A DNA stretch of 64,000 bases from the NCBI RefSeq assembly GCF_963678635.1, contig NC_087070.1:47223467-47287466 (forward strand), in the 5' to 3' direction. Below are positions 41,205 through 53,536 of this stretch, piece after piece. The stretch comes from Symsagittifera roscoffensis (taxonomy: Eukaryota > Xenacoelomorpha > Acoela > Convolutidae). The translations under genes were made by a program, and so were the position numbers. Below the pieces are notes generated by a model. It saw nothing but the letters and a program-made list of their open reading frames with translations, was not told where the DNA came from and ran no database searches. How positions within the stretch are numbered: position 1 is the first letter of the stretch; the number at the start of each line of letters is the position of its first letter.

Positions 41205-41352
41205 AAACAAATGAAACCCTACTAAATTTGCTAAAATTCTAAGCAAGTTTTATGCTCATCATTTTTCACCTAAATTTAACCCAACTTGAAGTCCCGTCGG
41301 CCTGTTGTCCTAGACCCAGGAAAAAGCGCACGGACTGTTCGATTGACCATAC

Positions 41353-41513
41353 CTTTTTGTGCCAGGTGCGTTGATTGATGGCGAGAAGTGACACCAGCGT
41401 AGCCCCCGTGCCAGCCCCCACCACTGTGATCTTGGACTGGTTGCCTCGGAACGAGTGGATGTTCTCGTGCACCCACTCCAGCGCCATCTTCACATCATAC
41501 AGGGCCACGTTGC
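41353..41513 (-). CDS. Cholinesterase-like gene, exon 6 (nucleophile elbow without serine)
   Basis: 161 bp, acceptor ttcacag, donor AAAAAG|gtatgg. It encodes NVALYDVKMALEWVHENIHS then FRGNQSKITVVGAGTGATLV, matching GNxGLxDQxxALxWVxxNIxxFGGDP. The elbow GESAGG of active enzymes reads GAGTGA: the catalytic Ser position is Gly (about residue 257). The exon ends HKK in phase 0. The following intron is ~37.9 kb because of the BEL element that begins only ~150 bp downstream and the gypsy element nested within it. Confidence 0.93.
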
Positions 41514-42769
41514 CTGTGAACAGAAGTTTAATATGCAATGGATATGATGTAATTTAGGTTTTGAATTACGTAATTGATGGTAACTCAATTTGCGTTGAGT
41601 GTGAGTCATAATCGTTCCCTGTGTGACCAACAGTCGCTCTCAAAAATGTGTTAGACCTGTTGTTCCGACTTTTTTTCTAAAAAAAACTTTAGTTTCAATT
41701 ACACCTATATAATTCTTACTCTTTTGATGATGGTATAGTCCAATCTAGGGCGTTGTATAAAGTGCAAGTTAGTAGAAACTAGCTCCAGCTAGCAATTGTT
41801 AATTTTACTTGTAAATTAGAATAGTTTCAGTTTTATGATGGGAATGGGGTGTTGAGACGAGATGTCTGAGATGATTTTTCTGAGGCTTCTCTGAAAATCA
41901 GAATTACTTTGTTCAATAAAATTTTTTCATGAGAGATATTTTTGATACTTGTTTTACTTGAAATGACATTATGTTATGGAAATTTTAAATTAAATGTCTA
42001 AGGGAACTTCAGACTGGGATCTTTTTTCGGGACTTTGATGAATTTTTCTGATATGATTGTTCATGTTGACATAGACTGTATGGGCTGAACGTGTTTTATT
42101 TTCAGAATATGTTCATTTTTAACATAGGGCCTTTTCAATCGATGATTTTCTAAATCAACATTCTGCCGGGGATTTGCTTGAAGAGTTATCTGGAAATGGG
42201 TATTATTTGGCTAACGGCGGTCTCAGAACTGGAATTGAAGATAAATTGATTAATTATATAAACAGGAGAATGTTTGAGTTTGGATCTATACTAGAAACAA
42301 TTTACTATTAATATCGTTCCGTTTGTTGAAAATGGGGAGGAACTTTGTATTCGGAGGAGTTTTAGTTTTTTACTTCAAAATTTTGTTCTCCACGCAAAAT
42401 GAGGAACCACAAATAATCAGCGGACTGATTTTTCGTCTAATTTCGAGCGAGCGAGCAGGCTTACATTAGCTTATTTATGCTTAATTTAAACCTTGAAAAT
42501 ATCAAGTGAAATTTTTTTCAAGTGAAATTAGTTTTTGGATTTCTAGAATTTTTTTTTAAGCTTGAAAAACTTAAACTTTTTTTACGAGTTTTTTTCGTGG
42601 TTTTTAGCTAATTTTTTCTACAAAAACTGTCGCATATCCCTAAATTCTAGTTTTTCGTTCAGATTCTTCTATCACACCATGAAGAAAAATGACACTAATT
42701 TGAAAAAAAAAATTGAAAAAAAAAACTACCTATAAAAGCCTTTTTTTTGTTTTGTTATTTTTCTTCAAA
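41514..42769. other. Intron 5, upstream part unremarkable
   Basis: AT-rich intron between exons 5 and 6 of the host gene. No exon-like open segment with splice sites, RNA gene or intact repeat was recognised. Confidence 0.5.
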
Positions 42770-42932
42770 AATTTGCCTGCAGCGCAGAAATTTTGGTCAA
42801 ATTTGAGTGTATATAGTGTTCTGGGAGAACTAGAAAAATCATTTTGGTCGACCGAAAAAAATTGACAAAACTGATAAATATTTTTTTGAAAGTCCACCCC
42901 TTCATCTGGAGAAAATCCTAGATCCGCACCTG
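42770..42932 (-). repeat. hAT-like MITE fragment in intron 5
   Basis: Ends GAAAATCCTAGATCCGCACCTG, the reverse-oriented end of the CAGGGGCGGATCTAGGATTT family with one change, and includes the family's TTTGCCTGCAGCGCAGAAATTTTG block. The opposite end is not recognisable. It lies 61 bp from exon 5. Confidence 0.6.
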
Positions 42933-42993
42933 AATATTATTATAATTCTGATGATTTTTGTGATTTTTTTCATAATGTGAAAGTGAATCTTAC

Positions 42994-43132
42994 TGCCGTT
43001 GAAGTATCCGAGGAGTCCGGATCTGAAAGCGACGGTGACTACAAGGAGGTCGTTGCTCCACGACTGCCCACTCCCACTCATCAGGGGATCCTCCGGTCTG
43101 TTCATGTAGAAGTCCTCCTCATAGATCACCAC
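42994..43132 (-). CDS. Cholinesterase-like gene, exon 5 (degenerate oxyanion loop)
   Basis: 139 bp, acceptor tgtgcag, donor GGCA|gtaaga. It encodes VVIYEEDFYMNRPED and, after a short Gly/Ser-rich loop, LLVVTVAFRSGLLGYFNG. In active carboxylesterases the first block is VWIHGGGF, whose glycines form the oxyanion hole; here it is IYEEDF. The VVTVAFRSGLLGY block matches VVTxNYRxGxxGF. The exon ends in phase 1 and joins exon 6 through a Ser codon (NGS-NVALYD). Confidence 0.9.
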
Positions 43133-43859
43133 CTGCACAATCATAGCACACACACAACTAAAACTAAACTACCCCCTCCCCCTCCTCTCACAAGTGAGAA
43201 TTTATTAAGAGGAATAAGTTTGATCATTTTTTGGAGGGTAATGGACCATAATGCACCACTAGATCCAGTAATAGGAGCACTTTGATTATATAATCGTAAG
43301 AAAAACTCTAAAAGTAGAAACTGAGCAGCAATTTATAAGCATCTATAGCGAATTTTTTTTCTCAAAACTGTAAAGTGAATTAAAATTAGTCATTAAACAA
43401 CAAGGTAAATCATTGCTTGCATCAAAAACTAAAAAAAATGGGGATGGGGGGAGGTTATTTTGAGTAAAGAGAGCAGATGTTTAAAATTATTTTTTCTACA
43501 AATGTACTTAGCAAGTTTAATTAATTTATTTAAATGATTAAATCAATTTTAAGTTTTCATGCCTCGTAAAAGCACTCGTAGTTTTGACTCGTAAAAGCAA
43601 CTGAATAAAAAAAATACGCCGGGACAACAAACGCGAACGCAAAATTTTATAGTCAAACAGAAAAAACTGTGTCAAAACGTTCACATTTTTCAGTATTCCT
43701 TCTGCTAATTGAAAGTGATAACAGTTTATTAATGGATTTGAACCAGCAACCTACTGATTGAAAACTATAAATCGCTAATCGAGCGGACGTTTTTATCTCT
43801 GAAGGATTCAATCCCCTGCCGTCCCACCTTTGTACTATTTTAATATATCCATTTTTGGC

Positions 43860-44158
43860 TGGCGGACACTAAATTTTTTCTAAAGAAACCTTCGGCGAGA
43901 ATATATACTGAACTTTAGAGGAAAGCGCGCGCCGCTTTCCTCTAAAATTGCCTAAAACGCCTTTTTTGGTGCCTAAAACGCCTTTTTTTGGTCTGTTTTA
44001 TAAAACTTTCGCCAGAAATTTTGGTAAAATAGGGTCTTTATAAAAATTCTTGAGAGCCTGGAAAATCATATTGGTCAACCTAAAAAAGGTCAACAAAATT
44101 TCGAAATCTTTTTGAAAATCTGCCCCCTCCCCTCGAGAAAATCTTAGATCCGCCCCTG
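43860..44158 (-). repeat. hAT-like MITE, diverged copy in intron 4
   Basis: Ends CTTAGATCCGCCCCTG (44158), flanked by ATCAAAAC, similar to but not the duplication of the complete copy. Inside are GGAAAGCGCGCGCCGCTTTCC and two copies of TGCCTAAAACGCC. The left end is degraded. It stops 61 bp from exon 4. Confidence 0.6.
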
Positions 44159-44219
44159 ATCAAAACAGTGCAAAAAAGTTATACAATTTTGAATTTCAAC
44201 CCGGGTTATGAATACTCAC

Positions 44220-44454
44220 CAGTACACTTAAGTAATGATTATTCGGGTTGTCGCCTCTGGACGGAAACGCCGGTCTCCATATATTCAAGTACAGACAGTC
44301 GGAACTAGTGGGGACCCTGGATTGGTTGTACTGGTCTCTGCCCTCGAATGATGCTGTGAGGGGGGACCAGGAGAACTGCGGACAGGGGGGCTTGAAATTG
44401 ATTCCGTCAAGTACGCCCGCGTATTTCTCCGTCCACCTCTCAGGACGCTCAAAT
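44220..44454 (-). CDS. Cholinesterase-like gene, exon 4 (first disulfide, DCLYLN signature)
   Basis: 235 bp, acceptor tttaaag, donor CTG|gtgagt. The 78 codons include FKPPCPQFSW and SSDCLYLNIW. The latter is the family's EDCLYLNVW signature, and its Cys together with the Cys of PPCPQ matches the first conserved disulfide loop of cholinesterases. The exon ends LSVL in phase 0, continuing into VVIYEED of exon 5 where active family members have LPVxVWIHGGG. This is the exon with the strongest family signal. Confidence 0.93.
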
Positions 44455-45008
44455 CTTTAAAAGAAATAAACTTCTTTCTGTAAAATGCAATATTGTGCAA
44501 AATTTGTCTTCTTTCAACATCACTGCGGGTCCATTTTTTCTATTTTTTTCAGATAAAAATCAAAGATTCCACATATTTTTTTTTGCCTGTTTTTGCTTCA
44601 GTGGTTGTACACACGTAGACTTAAGATTTTAGCAGAAAAAAAATTTTTTTTTTAAATTTCAGTATAGGTTTTTTTGTAGATTTTGGATGTTTTTTTTTAA
44701 TTTTAGGTCGTCCAGATTGATTCTGCGATATCAACTCGGCCAATGAAAAGTCAATATTTTGCCCCTTCGCAAATTCCTAGACTCGCTTTTTTTGGATATT
44801 TGACTTTGAATTCAACAGTAAATTTTGATCATAAGTTAAACGAAACTTTTATTTAATTTTTTTTAAAATTTATTATTTAAATGTTTAGTTTTTGAATTTC
44901 TTGTCATCATCAAAAACTACTCTGGTTTTTGATACATGCCCTCATGAACTGTTTGTGTTTATGAGGTGGGGCTTCATGGTAAAATATATGAGTATGAATA
45001 ATCACAAC

Positions 45009-45132
45009 CTTTTTATTCCCACTGGTGTTTTGGCGTAGGGTATTCCCCCATAGAATTCCTGGTCCATCTTGTTGTTCGGGTCATAATCCTGTCTGCCCTG
45101 AATGGGGCCAAACTTTGTATGGATCAGCGGAA
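45009..45132 (-). CDS. Cholinesterase-like gene, exon 3 (N-terminal strands of the fold)
   Basis: 124 bp, acceptor atttag, donor AAAAG|gttgtg. It encodes PLIHTKFGPIQGRQDYDPNN then KMDQEFYGGIPYAKTPVGIK. The TKFGPIQG and FYGGIPYAKTPVG segments correspond to the T-x-x-G-x-I-x-G and F-x-GIPYAxPPVG hallmarks near the start of type-B carboxylesterase domains. The exon begins in phase 1 (two bases complete an Ile codon) and ends with AG, which completes Arg with exon 4 (IKR-FERPERW), again as in the family. Confidence 0.88.
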
Positions 45133-45229
45133 CTAAATAAAAGCACGCATAGTTAAATAACTAATCGATTTGAACAACTAAATTTGTTGATTGGTCAGCC
45201 CGTAGATCAGAATGCTCCGATTGCCAATA

Positions 45230-45370
45230 TACTTGCAAAAAATTAGAAAAAAAATCAACAGCAAATATAACTCGGAAATTATCGAGGCAAACTTTTTCAA
45301 ATTTGGTTAAGATTAGACAAGAAAACAAGCCAACAGCAGCTGCTTAGAATTTTGTCAGAATTACTAAGGT
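45230..45370 (+). repeat. Fragment related to the Tc1/mariner-like MITE at 55.6 kb
   Basis: Shares GTTAAGATTAGACAAGAAAA and CTTAGAATTTTGTCAGAATT with the arms of the MITE at 55602-56258 (GTTAAGATTAGACAAAAACA, CTTAGAATTTCATCAGAAT). Ends are not preserved. Confidence 0.55.
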
Positions 45371-45827
45371 GCAATCTGTTCTGCTAAAATCGGGCCTAAA
45401 ATTTAACTTTAAACTGGGTCAGTTTTGGCCTGCTTTAGTCAATCTACAATTACGTTTTAACTACCTGATCATGCGATAAACAACCAAAAGAAAACAAGGT
45501 CTAACAGAGCCGCCCAAACAACTATAAGAAGGGTGTATTCTCCGTGCAAACAGAAGAGTATAAAACGAAGGGTAAAAATACTGCACTTTTTGCGTGATTA
45601 TGATCCCTAAAATTTGTTGGGCTTCATTTTGAGGCTCACTTTGATATAGGCTCCTTATCGATTGTATCGATTGAACCAGTAGTTTGAACATAATCTTCGA
45701 TTGATTAAAACAGGCCAAACATATTTTAATACCAGCTGGATGGACGCAAACTTCCAAAATAATTTGCACCAAAATAATTTCGGAAAAATTTTTACACAAC
45801 TTTTGACTATTCTCAACCCAAACTGGA

Positions 45828-45903
45828 AAAATCCGTTTGAATTGTCAATTTTGTTTGTATATATATATATACACAAACAAAATTGACAATTCAAACGGAT
45901 TTT
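45828..45903. repeat. Perfect inverted repeat (31-bp arms, AT-repeat loop)
   Basis: AAAATCCGTTTGAATTGTCA… is exactly mirrored by …TGACAATTCAAACGGATTTT around a short (TA)n centre. With 31-bp perfect arms it is the strongest hairpin seen in the window. No transposon ends are recognisable. Confidence 0.9.
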
Positions 45904-47134
45904 AACTGCCTTTTTTGTGTTTGATCGACAGAGGTTTCATTAGGGCCCGTGATAAAGATTAATAACGATTGGTATGATTTTTCCAAAACACGTTGGCTTA
46001 GGTCACGAGTTGAAGCCTTCAGTATGACTCCCCTGTCGACCAAAACTTACAGTTTTTTTAAAATATGCTTAATGTTTTCCGAAGGTCATGCAAGATTTTT
46101 GCGACATCTTGCGAAAAAACGAACTCTAAAATTAGACACAGTTTCAGTTATTTTTTTTAAAGCAATCGAAAGATTTTTGAGAGGAGACAGCCAAGTAGCG
46201 TTGATGAAAAAATACAGCTATTTATATACAAGCATTCGCATACACAATACAGACTTGTACGCGATTGCACGCACAGGCTAATTTTGTGTTTAGAATATTT
46301 GTCGTAATTAGGCTATGTACTTTAGGTTTGATGAAGGAGTTACAATAGTTGAAACTTTTAAAAATCAAAGGTAGAAAACACAAAAAATTTGACGACATTT
46401 TTTGTGAGTTATACGGAGAAGAGATTGATGATATATGTTTTTTTTCAAAAAAGCTCAAAAAAACATTATATTGTTTAATCGTAAGCATTTGAATACAACA
46501 AAAAAAACATCCCTAGGTAATTGAAATTATTGATTTAAATGGCATTGTATTGAGTTTGAACCGCTATGCGAAGTTGAAGGATCTGTTGCAGAAGCTGTAA
46601 AATTTAAAATGCACATTTATATCCGCAATTTGAAACTTTTTATTTTTACGAGAGCCCGAAATTTACACAGATGGGGACATTTTTGTTAAATTTTTCTCTT
46701 GTGGACCTTTTCTGACGGTAAACTCAAATTTTTTTGTTACCCAAAATTTTACTTTAAATCTTACATTATATATTTCAAAAATGCTGCCATAGAAACTCTG
46801 TGGAGCTGCTTAAGTAAGTGATTATATCAATAAATCGGTTAAAATTTTCTCGTGGTTATTGAATAGTTTTAGAAAATTTGAAGTTGTTTTTATGTTTTCC
46901 AGTTTTTGTTCCGACTTTTGAAGAAAGTGACGGTATATTTGTGCTCGATGTGCTTATTTTTCTCCATACAAAATTCGACTTTTTTACTGGCGGGGATTTT
47001 TTAAAACATCATTGCAAAGTACTGTTGCCCTAAGCTCAAATTTAAAAAGAACTTTCACCTGCAATCGTTTTGTGTGAAATTGCGTAAATTAAATTTGGAC
47101 AATTTGGTCAATTTGAGACAATTAACGCGCGATA

Positions 47135-47210
47135 ATACTCGTGCTATTAACGCGTAAGTGGAAATTTAATCTACATAAAAATTCGATCCAATTTGGATTG
47201 AGGCAAGCTT
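47135..47210 (+). repeat. Dispersed repeat, second copy at 52578-52660
   Basis: Both sites share CTATTAACGCGT, then a G/A-rich stretch and GATCCAAYTTGRATTKARKCAAGC. A further shared phrase, CTGATACGASCAGT, is at ~47392 and ~54852. Probably remnants of one old element family. Confidence 0.5.
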
Positions 47211-50200
47211 GTTCGTCTGTTATAAAATATCAATTTGTACTTTAAATAGCGTGTGGAAGGTGGTTTTCAAAAAACATTTTTTGAAATTTTTCATTTTTAT
47301 CCTTTCATCAATCATTTCATCAATTTCATCAATCATTTTATTTCAAATGAGTCCACAGAACATTAAAAAAATCAGAACATTTAGGGTTTTACCCTGATAC
47401 GACCAGTTTTGTTCGTTTTCATTGTTTTTTTTAACTGATCGGAGAAAGTAATGGTAGTTGGGTGGTCTTTATTCTAAAATTTTGGATTAGCTTACGAAAT
47501 TTTCAATTTTCTGTTCGGCAAAAGCAACTGCGGCAATTTAACCAGCTCATGATTCAATCCAAAAAAGACAAAGCCCTTGATTCAAATATTGTAGTAACTG
47601 ACGCAAAATTTCTCTTTGTGAATCATCAGGGGAAAGCTAGATCAAAGAATTTTTGTAAAAACCAAACTAACTCTTTTTGTCTACGACAGTTTCAGATAAT
47701 CATAGAGAAGTATCGGCTTTTAAAGCTTCATCATGATATGAGCAGCCATTTTATATTCTGGACTAAATTGCCGCTTAAGCCGTAAAAGAAAAATGACAGA
47801 GTTCGACCAAATTTCCGTGGTCGAAAAGACCCTATAGTTGAACTCAAAGTCGGAACTTAAAATCAATCTGTTGAAACGAAATCGAAAAAAAAAACCGAAA
47901 CATAAAACCCAACGCAATTTGGAACATAAGATCGAAACTTGAAGTCGAGCCGGTCGAAATATAAAGTCAAGCACAAAGCAAAGCAGAAGTATACATTCTC
48001 AAGCATTAAGTCGAAACAAAAAGTAGGAAACAAATTAGCAGCATGTTCGAACTCAAAATCAAAACGGTTGAAAAAAATCAACTGAATTTTGCTTTTTTGT
48101 TGGTTTTTTGCCTTTAAGACAGAAGCAAATAGAAAGTATATATGTCCAGGCAGCTAGATAGTTTGCCGATCATATACAGGATTGCAATGAGAAGGCCTAT
48201 ACATGATCCCAACATCAAGTATAACATCAAACTCCATCAAAATCTTTGGTCGATCTCAGTCGAACTGTTTTTCCTCGATCGAACACAATCGAAACGTTTT
48301 TCCTCCAACGCAACTGAAATGTTTTTTTTTCGGTCAAAAATATTTTTCAGTAAAAACAAAACTGCTGGGTCAAACTTGACGAGAAACCGCCTCAATTGCA
48401 ATTTTTTGTTGCTTTTGAACAGCCGAAACTTAAATAAGTTGAGTTGAGGCGGTCAAAATGGGTCAAATTGATGGAAACATACATCACAAAACTCGTTTCG
48501 GCATACTACTTTTTCAATCCAAAATTTTCACGCTGGGGTTTCTAGTTTGGTTCGTTGGTACAAAAATATTTGAACAGAGTTCTACTTACGAAATCGTGTG
48601 CTCTGAAAGAATTGACGCTCAATGTATGGGAAAAATCCTCCGCCGAAAAAGGTACTATCATACGCAAAACAGGAGCCCAAAACAACAGCGACATAACATA
48701 GGGTAAACAAAACTGCCATCACTCGTAAACACAAAGTAATTTCAAGGATAGTTGTCTGACATTTACATTATCAGGTTAATTAAGCAAGAGGTCGGTCTGC
48801 TAAAAAGAAACAGGGGCACGTTTGTGATTTTGGGATATTTAACAACGACAGGGTATAATGACGTTAACTAAAATAAAACAAACTGTCAATTCAGCCCAAA
48901 ATTCACCCGGGAATTAATATCCAACAGGGTTTAAAGAGAAACAAGGGAATTGTTGCGTGGGGATTTAAGATGCAGTTTCATTATCATTTCAGCGGGACGC
49001 CCGCGGGTTTATCGGAACCCCGAGATCCTAGACGACAGAGGCACATCCGGTATGATTTACCCAATTTTGGTAATGCCCCATTCATTAAACCACTCCATCT
49101 AAATTAGTGAGTATAAAGGGGCTCTATATTTTTTTTACAGGTGGGCGTACGGAGGAGCGAGAGAGATAGAGAGGGGGAGGGTTCGAGAAAAAAAACGTTT
49201 ATTTCAAATAATTTTGATTTTTCTGCAAAAGGCAAGATAGCGGCGCTGGTGATGCAAAAACAGCAAAGCGAAAATATGTTAATTGACATTAGTGACATTT
49301 CAAACTTAGTTAGTCAACTGGTTACTGCTGCTTTTGTAATTCGGTTTGGCGGTCGGCTGGCGTCGCTTAGGCGAGCTAACATCTCTGCTTCAATGGTACA
49401 ATAAACATATACTAGAGGCAATAAAAGTCCCTGCAATCAACAAGATAATCTATTTTAGGGCAGATTCCCTCTGATAATCTTGTCTTAAGCTTTGTGAGTA
49501 TACAAAAATTTCTAGTCTCATAGCAATTTATTCTCAAGTCATCCCAGTTTTTGAATGTGTGTCAAATTTTTCGACGACCAGTTTTCTTCGGGTGCTTAGG
49601 GATATAATTTACCGGGGATCGGTTGTAAAAAAGAATCATTTTAGAGATTAAAACCAAAATGACTTGTCTTTCAATTTTCAGCTATATGGAGATTTGACAG
49701 CTTGGAATATTTTGACGTCACCGCCGAATTTTGTCGTTTGTCAAAAAACGACCAAAAAAGGTTGCTTATCGGTTATAATCTAAACATGTGTCGTCTATGA
49801 ATGGCTATGAAGTTAGACGCTTCATAGGATCACATGTCCTGTGGGAGACTAGAACACAATCGCTCTTTTTGCAACAGTCGGTTAATCGGGATTTTGGGCG
49901 GCCGCTTTTTCTTTTGACTGTCAGAGATAATTCTCTTTAAAAGTATGATTAGCTTTATTTTAGAAACCAACTGCTCCAAGCGCACTTTTAAAAAGACTTA
50001 GAAGAAAACAAGACGTAGTCAGGCTACCAGAAATACTGAGCCATTTAATTGGAGCTTGAAAAAAACCGTCCGGACTTTAAAGGCTTGATTAAAAATGTCA
50101 TCCTAAATTCCACGTCTATCAGATTAAATATTGCAGGGTAGAGAAAAAAGGATGAACGAAAATGAGTATTAATCACCCAATTTTGGCTGAAACTTGTCAC

Positions 50201-53200
50201 TTAATTGTGGGGGTGAACTTGACATTGTACTGGAACGTCAGAAGATCGCTTACTATGAACAATTTGACTCTAACAAAGTTGTAACTGAAGGTTTAATTTT
50301 TTTTTCTTTTTCATTTCTCTCTTTTTCCTCGTTATAACTTATAATTATGTTACTGTTTCATGCTCCTTTCATAGTAGGGCAGCACCCAGTAACCCCAATG
50401 ATTTCGTCAGCTGTCCACGCTCAGTTTCACTTTACTGCGAAATGTTGCTTGAAATGTGATTTTTTGAAAAGTAGTGCAATTTGATTTTAAAACTCAGTTG
50501 TACCACATTTAAAAACTGTACAGAAAAGAATTAATAAACGCTTCGGACTCTGTTAACTATTGCCCCTTTTCGCAAGAGGGATTTTGATACAAGGCACAAA
50601 ACTTGTGTATGCTCAGCTGTTCAATTCATTCTTAAATGGCGGAAGTTCGTTACCATAGGGGGAATAGTTAACAAAAACCAGAACTTCTTAAAAAATGTTA
50701 ATTTTTTTTGTTTTTTTTTTGTAGATAATTAGTATGGTTCCAACTTTTTTTATTTTGTTTTAAACAACAGCCAGTTACATGTGATATAACTTGTTTCAAA
50801 TATGAAATTTCATCTATTCTTTCTCGGATCCTGGTTTTTAATTGATCCGTTTTTTTTTCTCGGAGAACCACAATTTATCAAACTTTCCATGTTTCATTGG
50901 AATACTGTTTCGACTTTTGAAGCGAATGATGAAAATCTGCGCATTTTTCCAATCAATTTCGACTTTTTAATTAAACCACTTTTGAGCGGAGTTTAGTAAA
51001 TCATTTGAATTGCTTAAGAGCTCAACAATTTTTATAAAATATACAAGGTGTTATCAAACTTGCTTTTTATAAATCCTCTCTCATTTACTAGTATTTGGAT
51101 TATGGATGTGATTCTTCTTGCTGTGGACAGCAAAAAGTCACCAATTTATGATGATGTAAATCAATGTGTTGGGTTTTCTTGTTCACACATTTCTTTGCGG
51201 AATTTATTGAAAATTCATTGCAATTGTGCTGATCAAGCTACTATAAGGATGTAAACTGGGTCATTTATAGTTATCATTACATCAATTGACCCTGTTTACC
51301 ACCCTAAATTTGAACCAAATGACTTGACTCGTTTTATGGGTTTAATTTTGATTCAAAGTTTTTCAAAAATAATTGCACTATAAAAAAGCTGGTAAAAATT
51401 CAAGCAATTTTTGTGGTCATTTCCAAGCAATTTTTATTGGCCAAATAAAACCTAATTGAGAAAAACGAGTGTGAATATTCTGTTTTATTTTTATTCACCC
51501 GATTGTTTTGATTCAGCTCAAAAGTAGCTTGTTCGGCACAAAATGCAGTAAAAGTTCATTAAATTGCGCAAAAAAAATGCATGAACGAAAAGTTCAACTC
51601 AATAAATTATATCATTAGAATTCGGCGAATTTTTGCTGTGAACTGCAGCGAATTACCTCAATAACCCAATTACTTCAATAACCCAATAATCTTGAAATGA
51701 GAGATGATCTATAAAAACAAGTTTTGACGCCCTGTACTTTACCTGTGATCATTTTGTAGTGTATGCGGTTTTGAAAATTGCAATTTTGACAACTTTAGGA
51801 AATTTAACGAGAATAACTTTTGTGACATTAAGAAGTAGTCGGCGACTTACCTAGCTCTGAAAATGTTCCAAATACTATTGAGACATACTATTTTGTCTGG
51901 TAAAACCTATTCGGGTTGGTAAAAGCTATCAAGTCGGTAAATGCATCAGTTTTAAAATAGAATTTAAATCAAAACTTAAATAAATTTGAATCAAAACTTT
52001 CAATGTTTTGTTTTAAAAATTTTGTCTATTAAAGAAAGAAGGCTTCTGGAATCAAGTTGAAACCCTGAGGGTTCTAGCTGCTCCACAAAATCAATGAAAG
52101 AATTTTTTCTTTCAAAAAACGCTTTTAAAAACTTAAAGTTGACAAAATTTCCAAAAAAAAGATATTTCTATAGATTTGAAGTGGCGTTTAGACGCTAGCA
52201 AAATCACCAGCGTCTAGTGATGAGTTCATAATTCCAACTAGCTTAGCTCCCGTCAATTTGGAAAAATATCTGAGTCAGATTAAATCGCCGCAAGTTTTCG
52301 TTCTTTATGAATTTTCAAGATTGCTTTGTAACTGCCGATGAAAAAGTCAATTTTAGCGAGAGCTGTTCGGGTTTTTGAAGACAGGATGGAAATATTGTGA
52401 GTAATGTAGTTTTGCAGACAATTTTTGACTTAGCTACTTTTTAGCGGATTTTTCTATACCATCTGCAAAGTAATGAAGTCTTGAGTTTTTAGTTAAGAAA
52501 ATAGTTCACCTGTGATATTTTTTCTATAAAATTATGGCGGTGTATACCTTGACAGTTCAAATTTTGTTCAGATTTTGTTCTATTAACGCGTGAGAGGCGA
52601 TATAATCTTGCCTAGAATTTGATCCAACTTGATTTTAGTCAAGCAATTTGTAACTAATAATTCGTTGCTAGACGCCCAGTACATTACTTCGTACTATACC
52701 ATTGAAGGATTTTTTTACTGTGTGGAATAGTTTCGTAGCGTCTGGAGAATACATTCAAAAAATAATCACTTGAAAAAAATATATATATTTTTAAAGATGC
52801 TTTTTAGAATAGAATTTTTAATCATTTTATACATTTTTAAATTACCTAAATAGATGACTTATTCTTCAAATTTTAAGGAGCAGTCGGAACTTTCAAGATA
52901 TGAGGATTTGAAAATTGTCAATTTGGTCAATCATCAAAAATTAAAGCGCGCTTTTTACCAGTTTTCTATTAAGGCAATATGTCAGCGGCAAAACAAACCG
53001 GCTCAGGAATCCTTTCCAATTGAGGAATTAAAGGCTTCTTGCCTCTAATAGGAACAGATCCTTTTGTTTTTGGGAGTAATATCTGCTTTCAATAATTTTT
53101 TGATATATTTTATCGTATTTGAACCAAAAACTACTTCAAAAATTTTAAAAGGAGGTCAAAAATCAGGCAGCTTTGCTCACGTTTTAGTAGTGCTTTTAGT

Positions 53201-53272
53201 AATCGCTGCGTCAACTTCTCTCCCTTTATACATTTACGAGAATTTTCCGAAAAACTGTTCATAGCAGCTTAC

Positions 53273-53387
53273 TTGGATCGAAGTATCCGGTGATTGTCCA
53301 GTTGAGGGGGTCAAAGTATTCCTGCTCGATGATCTCCAACTCAGAGGGTCCATATCGATCTTCCCAAATCTCATCCACTGACGAAGA
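53273..53387 (-). CDS. Cholinesterase-like gene, exon 2
   Basis: 115 bp between an acceptor (cttcag) and a donor (CCAA|gtaagc). It encodes SSSVDEIWEDRYGPSELEII followed by EQEYFDPLNWTITGYFDP and ends in phase 1. This acidic, aromatic segment precedes the esterase fold and has one N-glycosylation-type site (NWT). Its split codon joins exon 3 as Ile (FDP-I-PLIHTKFG), giving an unbroken frame into recognisable esterase sequence, which is the main reason to accept it. A hAT-like fragment lies ~150 bp upstream in intron 1. Confidence 0.7.
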
Positions 53388-53536
53388 CTGAAGTTCAAAA
53401 AAATGTAACCTTTCATGTAAAAGAAGTAAGAGTCAGCGTCTTGGTGCAACGTACATAAGACGACAGGACATTAGGACGACAGACATGATGTTGAGGCAAA
53501 AAAAAGTTAGCATTATAAAATTCACGATAAACTTAT

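Larger units (their letters stand above)
45133..53272. other. Intron 2 (8.1 kb), mostly featureless AT-rich DNA
   Basis: Between exons 2 and 3. Supported contents are a MITE fragment (45230-45370), a perfect hairpin (45828-45903) and short dispersed repeats (47135-47210 with 52578-52660). Scattered short open frames have no family resemblance, splice-site support or codon bias. The 48.9-49.2 kb part is relatively GC-rich (GGGACGCCCGCGGGTTTATC) but unidentified. Confidence 0.5.

Noticed and set aside
45949-48706. Several 80-110 codon ORFs in intron 2 as genes or exons
   Set aside because: AT-rich chance frames rich in Phe, Lys, Asn and Ile, without splice-site support or homology.
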